Counted from the first letter of the stretch, positions 1 to 9,339 are shown. The stretch: DNA of 64,000 bases from Psychrobacter sp. P11G3 (GCF_001435845.1 NZ_CM003596.1:124001-188000), one strand, 5' to 3'. Numbers and translations: made by a program. Notes: generated by a model not told the origin, from the sequence alone.

Positions 1-921
1 GCATTATTGTGGCTATATATTAGTCAGCAGCGCTTTCAGCATAGTGTCAACGATCGTTTGCAGAGCAATGAGCAAGTAATCAGTCGATTAAACGAAATGG
101 ACGATCGTCTATTTGCCATGAGTCAGCAGACGCTGCCAGAGCCTAGAGTTGAGGCTAGTAGCCAAGCTCAGAATCAGTTGGACCTATTGCGTATCCAAAT
201 CAAAGCTGCTGATAGACTGTTGGCAGATAGTAATGACAGTGCGGCGATTGAGTTATTGCGAGGTCTACATTGGCAGTTGTCGCAAAGCAGTAATGAAATT
301 GCGCCTGCGCTAACTATTGTTATAAAGCAAAGTTTGCTCAAAGATATTGAGCGTCTGCAGGCACAAAGCTCGCAGCCAAGCCCGTGGCAAATACAAAATC
401 TTGCGATTCAAAATATTCAGGAATTTTTGCATAGTCATGAGCGTCTTGGCAGCTATGAAGGTACGGATTTACAGCGTCGAGAGCTGGTGGATGCGGCTAC
501 TGAAAATAAACAGCAGCCTAAAGCAACCAATGCTGCTGATACCTCAGCGACTAATGACACAAATTTAACGCGTCGTCAGCTTACTATCCATGAAGTCATC
601 ATGACACTGAATTTAGCAAGCCAAGCCAGCAATATGCGTAAGCAAGATCAACTGGTCAGCTATTTGACGCAAGCACGCAGACAGTTAAAAACGTTGGTGC
701 CTAGGGCCTCAAATAGCGACAATAAAAAGTCAGTACAAGCTGGCGCGATTGGCATTATACAAGCCGATAAAAAATCAATCGATGGTCAAAGTAATCTTGA
801 GACAATGAAAGCACCGAGTGACATACCAGAAGTAATTGTATGGCTAAATCAGTTGATTGCTCATGCACCCAAACCAACGCCATTACTGACGACAGAAATT
901 TTAGATAAACCGCAACGCTAA
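1..921 (+). CDS. HemX-like membrane-anchored protein, 5' truncated
   Basis: The reading frame is open from the first base of the window, so the true start lies upstream and only the C-terminal 306 or so residues are seen. The visible part begins with the end of a hydrophobic segment (ALLWLYIS), followed by a long, Gln-rich, mostly helical region. This matches the HemX layout of one N-terminal membrane anchor and a helical periplasmic domain. HemX proteins are usually encoded beside hemC/hemD, often with hemY, and have no firmly established enzymatic role. No hemY follows here; the next gene is a thioesterase. The assignment rests on architecture and weak family resemblance and could be wrong. 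That this is a real gene is certain. Confidence 0.5.
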   Translation, partial: ALLWLYISQQRFQHSVNDRLQSNEQVISRLNEMDDRLFAMSQQTLPEPRVEASSQAQNQLDLLRIQIKAADRLLADSNDSAAIELLRGLHWQLSQSSNEIAPALTIVIKQSLLKDIERLQAQSSQPSPWQIQNLAIQNIQEFLHSHERLGSYEGTDLQRRELVDAATENKQQPKATNAADTSATNDTNLTRRQLTIHEVIMTLNLASQASNMRKQDQLVSYLTQARRQLKTLVPRASNSDNKKSVQAGAIGIIQADKKSIDGQSNLETMKAPSDIPEVIVWLNQLIAHAPKPTPLLTTEILDKPQR

Positions 922-973
922 CGAGAGTTAGTCACAATAGTTAATACAGAAAATATAAAACGTAAGGTAAGCA

Positions 974-1465
974 ATGACCCATCCTAATGAAAAGTCAGCA
1001 TCTATATCTGATGTAGCAAACGAACACCGCCCGGAATTATTAGCTCATTATCCTGTTATTCATCATCAGCCGATACAGTGGGGAGAGATGGATGCCTTCA
1101 ATCACCTGAATAATGTGGTTTACTATCGTTACGCTGAGTCAGCACGTATTAGTTACTTGCATGCGCTAGGTATGTTTGATGGCAGTATGGTCACTGTTTT
1201 AGCCCAGTCTAGCTGTCAGTATTTACACCCAGTTACCTATCCTGATACGTTATTGTTAGGGGTTCGTTGTAAGCGTTTGGGCAATACGAGTATGGCGATG
1301 GAATATAGTTACTATAGTACCGCGCAAGAAACAATCGTTGCTACAGCAGAGGCTGTGGTAGTGCGTCTGGATAGTGAGGGAAAAGGTAAATTGCCATGGA
1401 CAGCAGCAGAGCGTCAACAGCTGCTAGCAATGGAAGCCAAGTTTGGTCATACGCCTGAGCTTTAG
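974..1465 (+). CDS. Acyl-CoA thioesterase, 4HBT/hotdog family (FadM/YbgC-like)
   Basis: This 163-residue protein has the size and signature of a hotdog-fold acyl-CoA thioesterase. Near residues 35-60 it carries IQWGEMDAFNHLNNVVYYRY, where the Asp and the following HLNN segment correspond to the catalytic region of the 4-hydroxybenzoyl-CoA thioesterase family. Such enzymes hydrolyse acyl-CoA to free acid and CoA in the cytoplasm, as single-domain oligomers. The substrate cannot be read from the sequence. The ATG is preceded by GTAAGGTAAGC, a weak ribosome site. It lies 52 bp after the HemX-like gene and is followed by a strong terminator, so the two may be cotranscribed. Confidence 0.85.
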   Translation: MTHPNEKSASISDVANEHRPELLAHYPVIHHQPIQWGEMDAFNHLNNVVYYRYAESARISYLHALGMFDGSMVTVLAQSSCQYLHPVTYPDTLLLGVRCKRLGNTSMAMEYSYYSTAQETIVATAEAVVVRLDSEGKGKLPWTAAERQQLLAMEAKFGHTPEL

Positions 1466-1533
1466 ATTGGTTTCTATATAAATCGATGATTCATTTTTTC
1501 AAAAAAATTATCATAAATTAAAAGCTAAAAACA

Positions 1534-1570
1534 AAAAAGGCACGCCAACATCATGTCAGCGTGCCTTTTT
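1534..1570. terminator. Bidirectional rho-independent terminator
   Basis: The inverted repeat AAAAAGGCACGC / GCGTGCCTTTTT closes a loop of about 13 nt. A T tract follows on the plus strand, and the A tract on the other side serves the minus strand. It sits between the convergent thioesterase and ribB genes and can serve both. Confidence 0.9.
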
Positions 1571-1606
1571 AATAACTCATTCTTCAACTAATCTCTTAAA
1601 CAGTCG

Positions 1607-2719
1607 TTAGTCTTGCTGCGGTGCATGAACAAAATCAACCACATTCAGATCAAAACCTGACAATGCAAAAAACTTCATTGGCGATGACAATAAGCGCATA
1701 TCACGCACCCCTAAATGACGTAATATCTGTGCACCAACACCGATACTACGATATGGTTGTTGCGTAATGGTTGATTGAGACTCGTTGTCTGCGGCTTTGT
1801 CCAGCGCATCTCCTAAATCAACTGGCTGATTGCTACCAATCCATACCAGCACACCACGATCTGAAGCACTGATTTCTTCTAGTGCTGACTGTACACTCCA
1901 GCCACTACGGCCCGTCATGTCATTTTTAGCTGCAAATAAATCGCGTAATGGGTGGAAACCATGAACACGTACAGTGCTGACACCTTCGCTGACATCACCT
2001 TTTACCAAGGCTAAATGTGTTTCTTCAGCGCCAAACTCACGGAACCGATGTAGCGTAAAAGTACCGTGTTCAGTTTCAAACGGATGTGACTCAATCTCTT
2101 CTACCGTTTGCTCATTAGCGATACGATAATTGATAAGGTCAGCAATAGTGCCTATCTTGATGTCATGCTCTTTTGCAAATATTTCAAGGTCGTCACGGCG
2201 CGCCATCGTACCATCTGCATTGATAATCTCTACAATCACCGCTGCAGGCTCTAGACCCGCCAAACGTGCTAAATCACAACCCGCTTCTGTATGGCCTGCA
2301 CGGTGAAGAACACCGCCGTTTTGTGCCATAATTGGAAAAATATGTCCAGGCTGAACAATGTCTTCAGGCTTTGCTGATGAAGATACCGCCGCCTGAATAG
2401 TACGTGCACGATCACCAGCAGAAATACCCGTGGTGACGCCTTCAGCAGCTTCAATCGAGACAGTAAAGTTGGTGCTAAACTTCGCCTCGTTACGATCTGA
2501 CATCAGTGGCAGCGCCAATTGCTGGCAACGCGCTTGTGATAAAGTCAAACAAACCAAGCCACGTGCGTGAGTAATCATAAAGTTAATATCTTCAGGGCGG
2601 ACATGCGTCGCTGCCATGATGATATCACCTTCGTTTTCGCGGTCTTCATCATCCATCAAGATGACCATTTTTCCAGCACGAATGTCTTCGATAATCTCAG
2701 GGATTGCATTTAAACTCAT
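1607..2719 (-). CDS. ribB: 3,4-dihydroxy-2-butanone-4-phosphate synthase with degenerate GTP cyclohydrolase II-like domain
   Basis: The N-terminal half (about residues 1-200) is a complete DHBP synthase, which converts ribulose 5-phosphate to the four-carbon precursor of riboflavin. It shows DDEDRENEGDI, THARGLVCLTL, and HTEAGCDLARLAG with the catalytic region. The C-terminal half (about 210-370) aligns in layout with GTP cyclohydrolase II, but the three-cysteine zinc site of active enzymes (C-x2-GD-x8-C-x-C) is absent: the stretch reads RVHGFHPLRDLF. This half is therefore probably not a cyclohydrolase, and a separate ribA is expected elsewhere. I chose ATG 2719 because GAGAT lies 5-9 bases upstream; a TTG at 2731 would also extend the frame. 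No FMN riboswitch motif was recognised upstream. Confidence 0.92.
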   Translation of the reverse strand: MSLNAIPEIIEDIRAGKMVILMDDEDRENEGDIIMAATHVRPEDINFMITHARGLVCLTLSQARCQQLALPLMSDRNEAKFSTNFTVSIEAAEGVTTGISAGDRARTIQAAVSSSAKPEDIVQPGHIFPIMAQNGGVLHRAGHTEAGCDLARLAGLEPAAVIVEIINADGTMARRDDLEIFAKEHDIKIGTIADLINYRIANEQTVEEIESHPFETEHGTFTLHRFREFGAEETHLALVKGDVSEGVSTVRVHGFHPLRDLFAAKNDMTGRSGWSVQSALEEISASDRGVLVWIGSNQPVDLGDALDKAADNESQSTITQQPYRSIGVGAQILRHLGVRDMRLLSSPMKFFALSGFDLNVVDFVHAPQQD

Positions 2720-2803
2720 AGTAAATCTCAATATTTTATTATTTATAAATAGGTGTCATTTAGAATATAAGGCTCTATCTGCTTATTGTAGCAGTAGATA
2801 GTA

Positions 2804-2845
2804 CAAAGCGCTGTTACGGTCAAGCAAAGCGCTACTACGGTCAAG
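2804..2845 (+). repeat. Two tandem 21-bp repeats upstream of ribB
   Basis: CAAAGCGCTGTTACGGTCAAG is followed directly by a copy that differs at two positions (CAAAGCGCTACTACGGTCAAG). The pair lies about 85-125 bp upstream of the ribB start, in the 350-bp spacer to rarA. Function is unknown; a regulator site or simple slippage duplication are both possible. The rest of this spacer shows nothing else recognisable. Confidence 0.7.
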
Positions 2846-3068
2846 TGAATCGCGCTATAAGCAATATAATTTGATATAAAGGTGACTCGCTTACTTAATT
2901 GCTTGTATATATCATTATCAGGTTATTTTAACGCTTTTCAGCGTCACGTGCTGCGCCATCTTCCCACTATATCGTTCAGTATGTCAAAAATAGTCATAAA
3001 TATTATCAATGAACATTAAAACTGACCCATAAATCTGTACGTTATATTTTTATTAATCTATATCGTAG

Positions 3069-4358
3069 TTAGTCATTACTCGCTGCTTGGCTTTTTAGCC
3101 AGTCCATAAACTGCTTACTATGCTGCTCACGCTGATTATCTGCAAACTCGTAGAAACTGGTACCAACTAAATTATCTGGTAAGTAGCTTTGTGGATAGTA
3201 ATGGTTAGGATAATCATGCGGATAAGCATAACCTTGACCGTAGCCTTGACTACGCATCAGTTTGGTCACGCCATTACGCAAATGTAGCGGCACAGGAGAG
3301 GCGTCTTTTTCTGCCAACGCCATCGCCGCATTGATGGCTTTATAAGTGCTATTACTCTTAGCGCTAGTGGCCAAATAAACCACCACTTGCCCTAAAATAA
3401 TCCGCGCTTCTGGCATGCCGATTGATTGCACACTACGCAATGCTGCATCCGCGAGGAGCAGGGCGTTAGGGTTGGCATTACCGATATCTTCGCTCGCCAA
3501 GATGACCAAGCGCCGCGCGATAAAGTCAGCAGGCTCACCGCCTACCAGCATCCGTGCCATCCAGTATAGTGCGGCATCAGGGTCTGAGCCACGTACGGAC
3601 TTTATCATGGCCGAGATAATGTCGTAATGCTGTTCACCATCTTTGTCATATCTCACCAAAGCAGTCTGTGCCACTCGGCTGACCAATTCATCATCGATAA
3701 TCACTGGCGACTGTTTGGCATCAGCGGTCTGAATCGCTAACTCTAATAAGTTTAGCGCTTTTCGAGCATCACCATGAGCCAATTGACTAATGGTATCTTT
3801 TGCTTGTAAATCGACGGTCAACCTTTTGAGTATATTGTCTTCTGAGAGGGCTCGTTGCAACACGGTACTTATCTGCTCAGGTGTTAACGGCTCTAAACGA
3901 TAAACTTGGCAACGTGATAGTAGAGCGTTGTTGACACTAAATGACGGGTTCTCCGTAGTGGCGCCAATCAGAGTAATATCACCAGACTCTACCGCGCCCA
4001 AAAGTGCATCTTGTTGAGCTTTATTAAAGCGATGAATCTCATCAATGAAGACCACAGGTGATTCAAATGCCAAGGAATCTCTACTATCTAAGACTTCACG
4101 TAACTGTTTGACACCAGTATTTAATGCGGAAAGCGCATGAAAAGGTCGACTAACGGCATCGGCTAACAACATTGCAATGGTCGTTTTGCCAATGCCTGCT
4201 TCACCGTGCAGGATAATAGATGGCAGATGCCCTTGCTCTACCAAACGGCGTAACGGTGCACCAGCTGCTAGCAAGTGCTCTTGACCAATGATATCGGTAA
4301 GAGAAGTAGGGCGCATACGCTGAGCAAGTGGGGTATCGGCATGGAAGTTAGGTAGCAT
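3069..4358 (-). CDS. rarA: Replication-associated recombination protein A (AAA+ ATPase)
   Basis: RarA (MgsA) is a clamp-loader-like AAA+ ATPase that acts at stalled replication forks with SSB and single-stranded DNA ends. The 429-residue length is typical. It has the family N-terminus (LAQRMRPTSLTDIIGQEHLL), Walker A HGEAGIGKTT near residue 55, Walker B VFIDEIHRF near 105, and the sensor segment GATTENPSFSVNNALLSRC. The C-terminal tetramerisation region contains the family-typical YPHDYPNHYYPQSYLPD. The ATG follows AGAGAG. The gene is monocistronic on the minus strand, 350 bp downstream of ribB's start. Confidence 0.96.
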   Translation of the reverse strand: MLPNFHADTPLAQRMRPTSLTDIIGQEHLLAAGAPLRRLVEQGHLPSIILHGEAGIGKTTIAMLLADAVSRPFHALSALNTGVKQLREVLDSRDSLAFESPVVFIDEIHRFNKAQQDALLGAVESGDITLIGATTENPSFSVNNALLSRCQVYRLEPLTPEQISTVLQRALSEDNILKRLTVDLQAKDTISQLAHGDARKALNLLELAIQTADAKQSPVIIDDELVSRVAQTALVRYDKDGEQHYDIISAMIKSVRGSDPDAALYWMARMLVGGEPADFIARRLVILASEDIGNANPNALLLADAALRSVQSIGMPEARIILGQVVVYLATSAKSNSTYKAINAAMALAEKDASPVPLHLRNGVTKLMRSQGYGQGYAYPHDYPNHYYPQSYLPDNLVGTSFYEFADNQREQHSKQFMDWLKSQAASND

Positions 4359-4384
4359 AAGACTCTCTATCGAAAAATGAAAAA

Positions 4385-4419
<35 letters not shown>

Positions 4420-4770
4420 GCAATGGTAGTAATGGCAAGGCATCTATAGCTAAACCCAAATAACAGCATACTAGGCTACCTTTATCATTCTCATTAGGTT
4501 TCGACGCTCATATACGTTTGGCATGATTTTCGCAACAATTCTATAATAGTAATGAGTATTAGACATCAGCAGTAGAAGTAGGCTAGTTTATAAGGATAGT
4601 ACTTGTTACAAGTCATACGCGCTAGGTTAACGCAAAAATATGTTAATGAAAGCTAACTAAGCGTATAGCTTGTGTCCCGAGCACTTTAGTTTTCATCATT
4701 TACCTATATTAACGGCTCTACTGTTAACGGTTCTACCGTATCGATGGGAAAATTTGGCCAATCGCGACTG

Positions 4771-4798
4771 TTAACTGTTAACTATTAACTATTAACTA
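4771..4798 (+). repeat. Heptanucleotide tandem repeat TTAACTA
   Basis: One TTAACTG is followed by three exact TTAACTA copies and a partial TTAA, 46 bp upstream of the next gene's start. The unit length is the same as in the other repeat in this spacer, but the sequence is different. Confidence 0.85.
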
Positions 4799-4844
4799 TT
4801 AAACACTAAAAATGGCTTATCAAATATAAGGTATTGCATTAACG

Positions 4845-5378
4845 ATGTCTGAACCGACTCTTAAACGCTTATTCAGTCGTTACTTGCGTAGTGATACGGG
4901 CAAGCAGCAGTCACGTTATCTGACAGCTGGCGAAATAGCATTGGCGCATTCAGTATTTGGTGACAGCATCAAACTTGATGAAGTGCAGTTAAAGACAGCG
5001 TGGTGGGTACTAAAACATTATGCCGTTAGCCCCAATGGCAATATTTACTTTAATTCAGTCGATTGGATTACGGATTTTAGCGAAGCTCCATTGAGTAAAC
5101 AAAGCTGGCTTATACACGAGCTAACGCACGTATGGCAGTTACAGCAAGGCTTAAAGGTTGTACGCGGAGCAATCATCAACCGAAAATACGACTACGTGTT
5201 AGAAACAGGTAAATCATTTTTTAAGTATGGTATTGAGCAGCAAGCACGCATGGTTCAAGACTATTTTGTACGTCGTCAGCGTGGTCAGAACTGCCAAGAG
5301 TGGGAAGCTTGTATTCCATTTGTGACGGTGCAGTCTATTGTTAAGGCAAAAAATACTGATGATCTATCAGTCCTCTAG
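4845..5378 (+). CDS. Small HExxH-containing protein, putative zinc metallopeptidase-like, function unknown
   Basis: This 177-residue protein has no signal peptide or membrane segment. Its clearest feature is HELTHVWQ near residue 90, an HExxH zincin motif followed by an aromatic/Gln pair. It is preceded by IYFNSVDWITDF and LSKQSWL, the style of the DUF4157-like proteins sometimes annotated as Vgr- or Rhs-related. A third metal ligand cannot be assigned with confidence; a Glu in YGIEQQARMVQDY about 35 residues later is a candidate. No T6SS or Rhs gene is nearby, so a toxin or effector role is not supported. The gene stands alone, between the heptamer repeat and a lipoprotein gene. It is a real coding region by codon pattern. 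Confidence 0.7.
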   Translation: MSEPTLKRLFSRYLRSDTGKQQSRYLTAGEIALAHSVFGDSIKLDEVQLKTAWWVLKHYAVSPNGNIYFNSVDWITDFSEAPLSKQSWLIHELTHVWQLQQGLKVVRGAIINRKYDYVLETGKSFFKYGIEQQARMVQDYFVRRQRGQNCQEWEACIPFVTVQSIVKAKNTDDLSVL

Positions 5379-5589
5379 TTTTTAAAAGTAATAGTAAGCT
5401 TGGCTATGATAAGTCATAACTGAACTATAGAACGATACATTAACTGAAACACAGGTCAGTTGGATAAATACTGGATAACTATATTGGACGATTTAACAGT
5501 CAGTTATGTTGCTAAAAATCAAAGAATAATGAACCGCAGTTGTAATTTACCCTTTAATAATTTTGCTTTACCAAAGGATATGCACTCTC

Positions 5590-6522
5590 ATGTTTAAATT
5601 TTTGTCAGTAAAGCCTAATGTTGATACCCGCTACCCACCGACTTTGCTTATAGCCGCATTGTCAGGAGTGTTGTTTTTGACAGGCTGTCAGCAGTCTGAC
5701 ACATCGCCTGTAACTGATGACAGTCAAACCAGTGAAAAAACAAGCGTAGAAGACAGTCAGCCTATGCCAAAAAGCGACTCAGCTGCGGCGCGCATAAAAC
5801 AATTTCAGCCGATATATGTCGCACAGGCGCAAAGTTTACAGAGACGATTGCAAGCAGAATATGAGTCATTGCAAGCGGCAGATGCGTCAGACAGTGAGGA
5901 GCTTTTATTACTGAATACTAATAATAGTGAAAATACAGATAGTAATAACGAAGTAGCAATCGATAATATCGCTCCTAACACAAATACTACCGCTACCAGT
6001 TCTGAAGAAGTAGTGTCATCGAATAACGATATCGCCTCGATAGACAGCAATCCAAATGTAGATACAGAGGTTGACGTCAATACTAGCACTGAAGTTGGTG
6101 AGCGCGATTTAACGGTTTTAAAACGCATCAGTCTTGAGCCGCGCAAACCTGTTATGTTGACCGAAGACCAAATCATAGAACGCTATCAGCAGACCATGGA
6201 CGCTTTATATCAACCGGTGACAACACCGCTCAGTGCAGAGGATTCTGATACATTAATCAACGTGGCGACGTTGGTGCCGCAGTTATTTGAGCATGCAGAG
6301 ATTGCTGGTAGAGTAAGCGCAAAAAGTCCGGCACTTGCTCGTTTAATTATTCAGCATCAGGTATGGGAACAAATAGAAGCTCAGCAAGTGGTTGATATGC
6401 AGCAAATGAAACAGAAGCAGCAACGAGAGTTTGAAGCGCTAATGGCTAAATTTAATGAAACCATCGAAGGATACGATGAACAGATTGCCAAATATGAGCA
6501 AACGTTAAAAGAGTTTCAGTAA
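5590..6522 (+). CDS. Putative lipoprotein with C-terminal coiled coil, unknown function
   Basis: The 310-residue product starts with a type II signal sequence: a hydrophobic stretch (LLIAALSGVLFLTGC) ending in the lipobox LTGC, so acylation at the Cys near residue 33 is expected. A long Ser/Asn/Thr/Asp-rich, low-complexity linker follows (about 36-175). The C-terminus (about 260-310) is rich in Gln, Lys and Glu and strongly helical (MQQMKQKQQREFEALMAKF), consistent with a coiled coil. I chose ATG 5590 because AAAGGATA lies 10 bases upstream; a non-ATG start at 5563 is less likely. I do not recognise a family. The gene is followed by a terminator shared with gltA. Confidence 0.75.
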   Translation: MFKFLSVKPNVDTRYPPTLLIAALSGVLFLTGCQQSDTSPVTDDSQTSEKTSVEDSQPMPKSDSAAARIKQFQPIYVAQAQSLQRRLQAEYESLQAADASDSEELLLLNTNNSENTDSNNEVAIDNIAPNTNTTATSSEEVVSSNNDIASIDSNPNVDTEVDVNTSTEVGERDLTVLKRISLEPRKPVMLTEDQIIERYQQTMDALYQPVTTPLSAEDSDTLINVATLVPQLFEHAEIAGRVSAKSPALARLIIQHQVWEQIEAQQVVDMQQMKQKQQREFEALMAKFNETIEGYDEQIAKYEQTLKEFQ

Positions 6523-6602
6523 CTGACTATATTTTTATGAACTGATTGAATTAATCATTTCTCATAAAACAATCAATATCGAATAACGAGAGTTAAGACA
6601 AT

Positions 6603-6634
6603 AAAAAATCCCGCACGATGGCGGGATTTTTTAT
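6603..6634. terminator. Bidirectional rho-independent terminator
   Basis: AAAAAATCCCGC and GCGGGATTTTTT form a perfect stem with a 6-nt loop. It lies between the convergent lipoprotein gene and gltA. Confidence 0.92.
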
Positions 6635-6654
6635 TGGATAACGATTATTTTTGC

Positions 6655-7935
6655 TTACTTGCGATCTTCAACTTTTACAAAATCACGGCGCGTTTCACCA
6701 GTGTATAACTGACGTGGACGACCGATTTTGAACGGAGCGCTGTGCATTTCTAACCAATGGCTGATCCAACCTGAAGTACGAGCCAATGCAAAGATTACGG
6801 TAAACATTGACGTTGGAATACCGATAGCTTTCAAAATGATACCAGAGTAGAAATCAACGTTTGGATATAGGTTGCGCTCGATGAAGAACGGATCTTCTAA
6901 CGCAATTTTCTCTAGTGCCATCGCCAATTCAAGCTTAGGATCGTTGATACCTAGTGCTTCTAGTACTTCATCACAAGTCTCTTTCATTACTTGAGCGCGT
7001 GGATCGAAGTTTTTGTAAACACGGTGACCAAAGCCCATTAGCTTCACTTCACGGCTTTTCACTTTTTCCATGAATTCAGGCACGTTCTCAACAGTACCGA
7101 TTTCGTCTAGCATCTCAAGAACAGCTTCGTTCGCGCCGCCATGTGATGGTCCCCAAAGGGCTGCGATACCAGCAGCGATACACGCATAAGGGTTCGCACC
7201 AGTAGAACCAGCTAAACGTACCGTTGACGTAGAAGCATTTTGCTCGTGGTCAGCGTGCAAGGTAAAGATTTTGTCCATTGCGCGAGTGATAACGTCGTTT
7301 TTCTCGTAGTCTACGTCAGCAGGCGTTGCAAACATCATGTATAAGAAGTTTTCTGCGTAGTTGAAGTCGTTACGCGGATACATGAACGGTTCGCCTTGTG
7401 AGTATTTATAACTCATTGCAGCAAGCGTAGGCATCTTAGCAATCAAACGAATAGCTGTGATTTCGCGATGTTCTTCATTGCTCACGTCTAGGTCTTCATG
7501 ATAGAACGCTGATAAAGCACCAACTACACCAACCATGATAGCCATTGGATGCGCGTCACGGCGGAAGCCTTCAAAGAACTTACGCAATTGATCATGAACA
7601 GGAGTATGCTCGCGGATTTTTTCAAAAAATTCTGCTTTTTGCTCAGCAGTAGGTAGGTCACCATGTAAAAGTGCATAAGCAACTTCTAGGTATTCAGCAT
7701 TGTTCGCTAGCTCGTCGATAGGGTAGCCGCGGTGTAATAATTCGCCTTTGCCACCATCAATATAAGTAATCTTTGATTCAACAGGAGCAGTTACTTTAAA
7801 ACCAGGGTCATAAGACCAAAATCCTGATTCTTGTAAAGCAGCAATATCGATAACTGGGCGCCCTAAAGTACCTTTAATAATAGGAAGTTCGTATTCTTCA
7901 CCATTCACGGTTAGTTTGGCATTAGTATCAGCCAT
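6655..7935 (-). CDS. gltA: Citrate synthase
   Basis: Condenses acetyl-CoA and oxaloacetate to citrate, the entry step of the TCA cycle. At 426 residues it is the gammaproteobacterial hexameric (type II) size. Catalytic segments are visible: [16 protein letters not shown] with the active His, [15 protein letters not shown] with the second His, and the C-terminal region including [19 protein letters not shown]. The N-terminal extension ([12 protein letters not shown]) is the NADH-sensitive type's small domain. ATG follows GGAGAG. It diverges from sdhC across about 1 kb, the same arrangement as in Pseudomonas and Acinetobacter. Confidence 0.97.
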   Translation of the reverse strand: MADTNAKLTVNGEEYELPIIKGTLGRPVIDIAALQESGFWSYDPGFKVTAPVESKITYIDGGKGELLHRGYPIDELANNAEYLEVAYALLHGDLPTAEQKAEFFEKIREHTPVHDQLRKFFEGFRRDAHPMAIMVGVVGALSAFYHEDLDVSNEEHREITAIRLIAKMPTLAAMSYKYSQGEPFMYPRNDFNYAENFLYMMFATPADVDYEKNDVITRAMDKIFTLHADHEQNASTSTVRLAGSTGANPYACIAAGIAALWGPSHGGANEAVLEMLDEIGTVENVPEFMEKVKSREVKLMGFGHRVYKNFDPRAQVMKETCDEVLEALGINDPKLELAMALEKIALEDPFFIERNLYPNVDFYSGIILKAIGIPTSMFTVIFALARTSGWISHWLEMHSAPFKIGRPRQLYTGETRRDFVKVEDRK

Positions 7936-8348
7936 AAATTGCTCTCCATTGGTTTAACTTGTTAGAATAAATTACTACAGACGCATACCCTCGCGTCATT
8001 GTCGGTTGAACGGTAAAAGTGCATTCAACTCATTTAGTACGCAGGGTATATTAGCAGCAATTCTTGATGATTTGAAAAAACTTTTATGGACCATGTGTCC
8101 AATTGGCGCGGTGTGGCGGTGGTTATTCGCTGTAATTTTTGTATCAAAATATGTCTGTCAGGTTATTTTGCTTAAAATTCCTCTGTTTTTGAGCAAGTTT
8201 ATAGCAGCATTATCGGACTAGTATTTTGGGTTTGTAAATATATTTTAGAGACAAAACTCATAAATAATGACACCAAAAACTGGCAGACTATGCCTAGTAA
8301 GCGGATTAAAGTTTGTCATAATAATCACTGTTAAAACCAGTATTATTC

Positions 8349-8400
8349 TTATCCATTCATTTATTGATTAAATATGTATATATTCTTACTGAATGGATAA
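8349..8400. repeat. Inverted repeat TTATCCATTCA / TGAATGGATAA
   Basis: Two perfect 11-bp arms (8349-8359 and 8390-8400) are separated by 30 bp of very AT-rich sequence in the gltA-sdhC spacer. It could be a regulator site pair or a stem-loop in a leader RNA. There is no T tract that would make it a terminator. Confidence 0.6.
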
Positions 8401-8731
8401 ATTTGTAATTATTGCTCAGGCATTTTATAATTGTAGGAATTAACTGGCACTAGCTTTGCGCGAATTAATAAATGACCATGTTATAGTGTCGTTCAGAGCG
8501 TCTTCTATTCATGCTTATTTACGATTGTCTGGTGTTACGATAGACCAAACCGCATTCTATGGTTTGAACTTTCTTCTTAACCAATCTTTTTTATCTGTTT
8601 GGCACAAGATTTCAAGTGCCTAATATAAGGTCTGCTCTGATATAGAAGACATAGTAACGTTGTCTTACTATTCATACGACCTCTAAAATAGACTGGTTAG
8701 TCGATGTTACTCATGTTTATTCTCTTTGTTG

Positions 8732-8771
8732 TATAATAGATAGGTTGTTTGATAGGCCTGTCGATTCGACA
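8732..8771 (+). promoter_or_regulatory. Candidate sdhC promoter -10 and adjacent palindrome
   Basis: TATAAT at 8732-8737 is a consensus -10 box, though no good -35 hexamer sits at standard spacing. The perfect palindrome TGTCGATTCGACA lies 21 bp downstream, about where a repressor would block initiation or early elongation. It is about 180 bp upstream of sdhC. Confidence 0.35.
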
Positions 8772-8952
8772 AGCGACATTGAACAGTCTATCAATACCTT
8801 TATATACATGATCCTTTCTTCATATTTAGCGCAAACTAAACGAAGTCAGCTAGCTCTTCCTTACTTTATTCGTCTCGTGTGTTGCTCAATGCTCAATTGG
8901 CACTATTTATGTCAGGCGTTGATAGCAGATACAGGAGTATAACCGCAAAAGG

Positions 8953-9339
8953 ATGCCCGCTGTGAAAAGCAACCGACCTATTGATCTGCCTTTAAGCCAA
9001 GTGATTAGCGTTAATCGCTCACCGATCGCGATCGCCTCTATCTTGCATCGTATCTCTGGCATTATTTTATTTTTATTGATTCCTGTCATGTTATGGATAC
9101 TACAGAACTCATTGGCATCGCCTGAGAGTTTTGCGACCGTATTTGACAACGTACTTGTGCGCTTTTTGGCATGGATATTTGTTGCCGCCATTGCATATCA
9201 TTTTGTGATGGGTATCAAACATTTATTTGCTGATATGGGCATGAACGAAGAGCTAAAATCTGGCCGCACTGCCTCTATGGTCAGTTTTGTGATTGCAGCG
9301 ATTTTAGTTGTCGCGTCATTTGTATGGGTGATGTTCTAA
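8953..9339 (+). CDS. sdhC: Succinate dehydrogenase cytochrome b556 subunit
   Basis: One of two membrane anchors of complex II; it helps bind heme b and ubiquinone. The 128-residue protein has three hydrophobic segments (about 35-55, 67-90, 103-128). SILHRISGIILF holds the HR-SG quinone-site signature, and AYHFVMGIKHLF supplies the probable heme-ligand His. ATG 8953 is used; GTG 8962 is an alternative, with AAAGGA at 8947-8952 at better spacing. Its stop overlaps the sdhD start (TAATG), so translation is coupled. Confidence 0.93.
   Translation: MPAVKSNRPIDLPLSQVISVNRSPIAIASILHRISGIILFLLIPVMLWILQNSLASPESFATVFDNVLVRFLAWIFVAAIAYHFVMGIKHLFADMGMNEELKSGRTASMVSFVIAAILVVASFVWVMF

Larger units (their letters stand above)
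7936..8952. other. Long divergent intergenic region between gltA and sdhC
   Basis: This 1017-bp AT-rich spacer holds no convincing gene; two short open frames inside it (8006-8221 and 8745-8942) have no ribosome site or family features. It must contain the promoters for gltA and the sdh operon. Visible elements are an 11-bp inverted repeat (8349-8400), a GGCAC/GTGCC inverted repeat (8601-8620), a TATAAT at 8732-8737, and the 13-bp palindrome TGTCGATTCGACA at 8759-8771. Confidence 0.7.

Noticed and set aside
2720..3068. Possible FMN riboswitch upstream of ribB
   Set aside because: None of the conserved RFN-element blocks (AGGGGCAGGG-like start, GGCGGTGAAA-like core) could be found in the 350-bp spacer; only a two-copy 21-bp repeat is there.
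8006..8221. 71-codon open frame in the gltA-sdhC spacer
   Set aside because: No ribosome site, no domain features, and composition like the surrounding noncoding DNA.
8745..8942. 65-codon open frame just upstream of sdhC
   Set aside because: No ribosome site, overlaps the probable promoter and palindrome, and no recognisable protein features.
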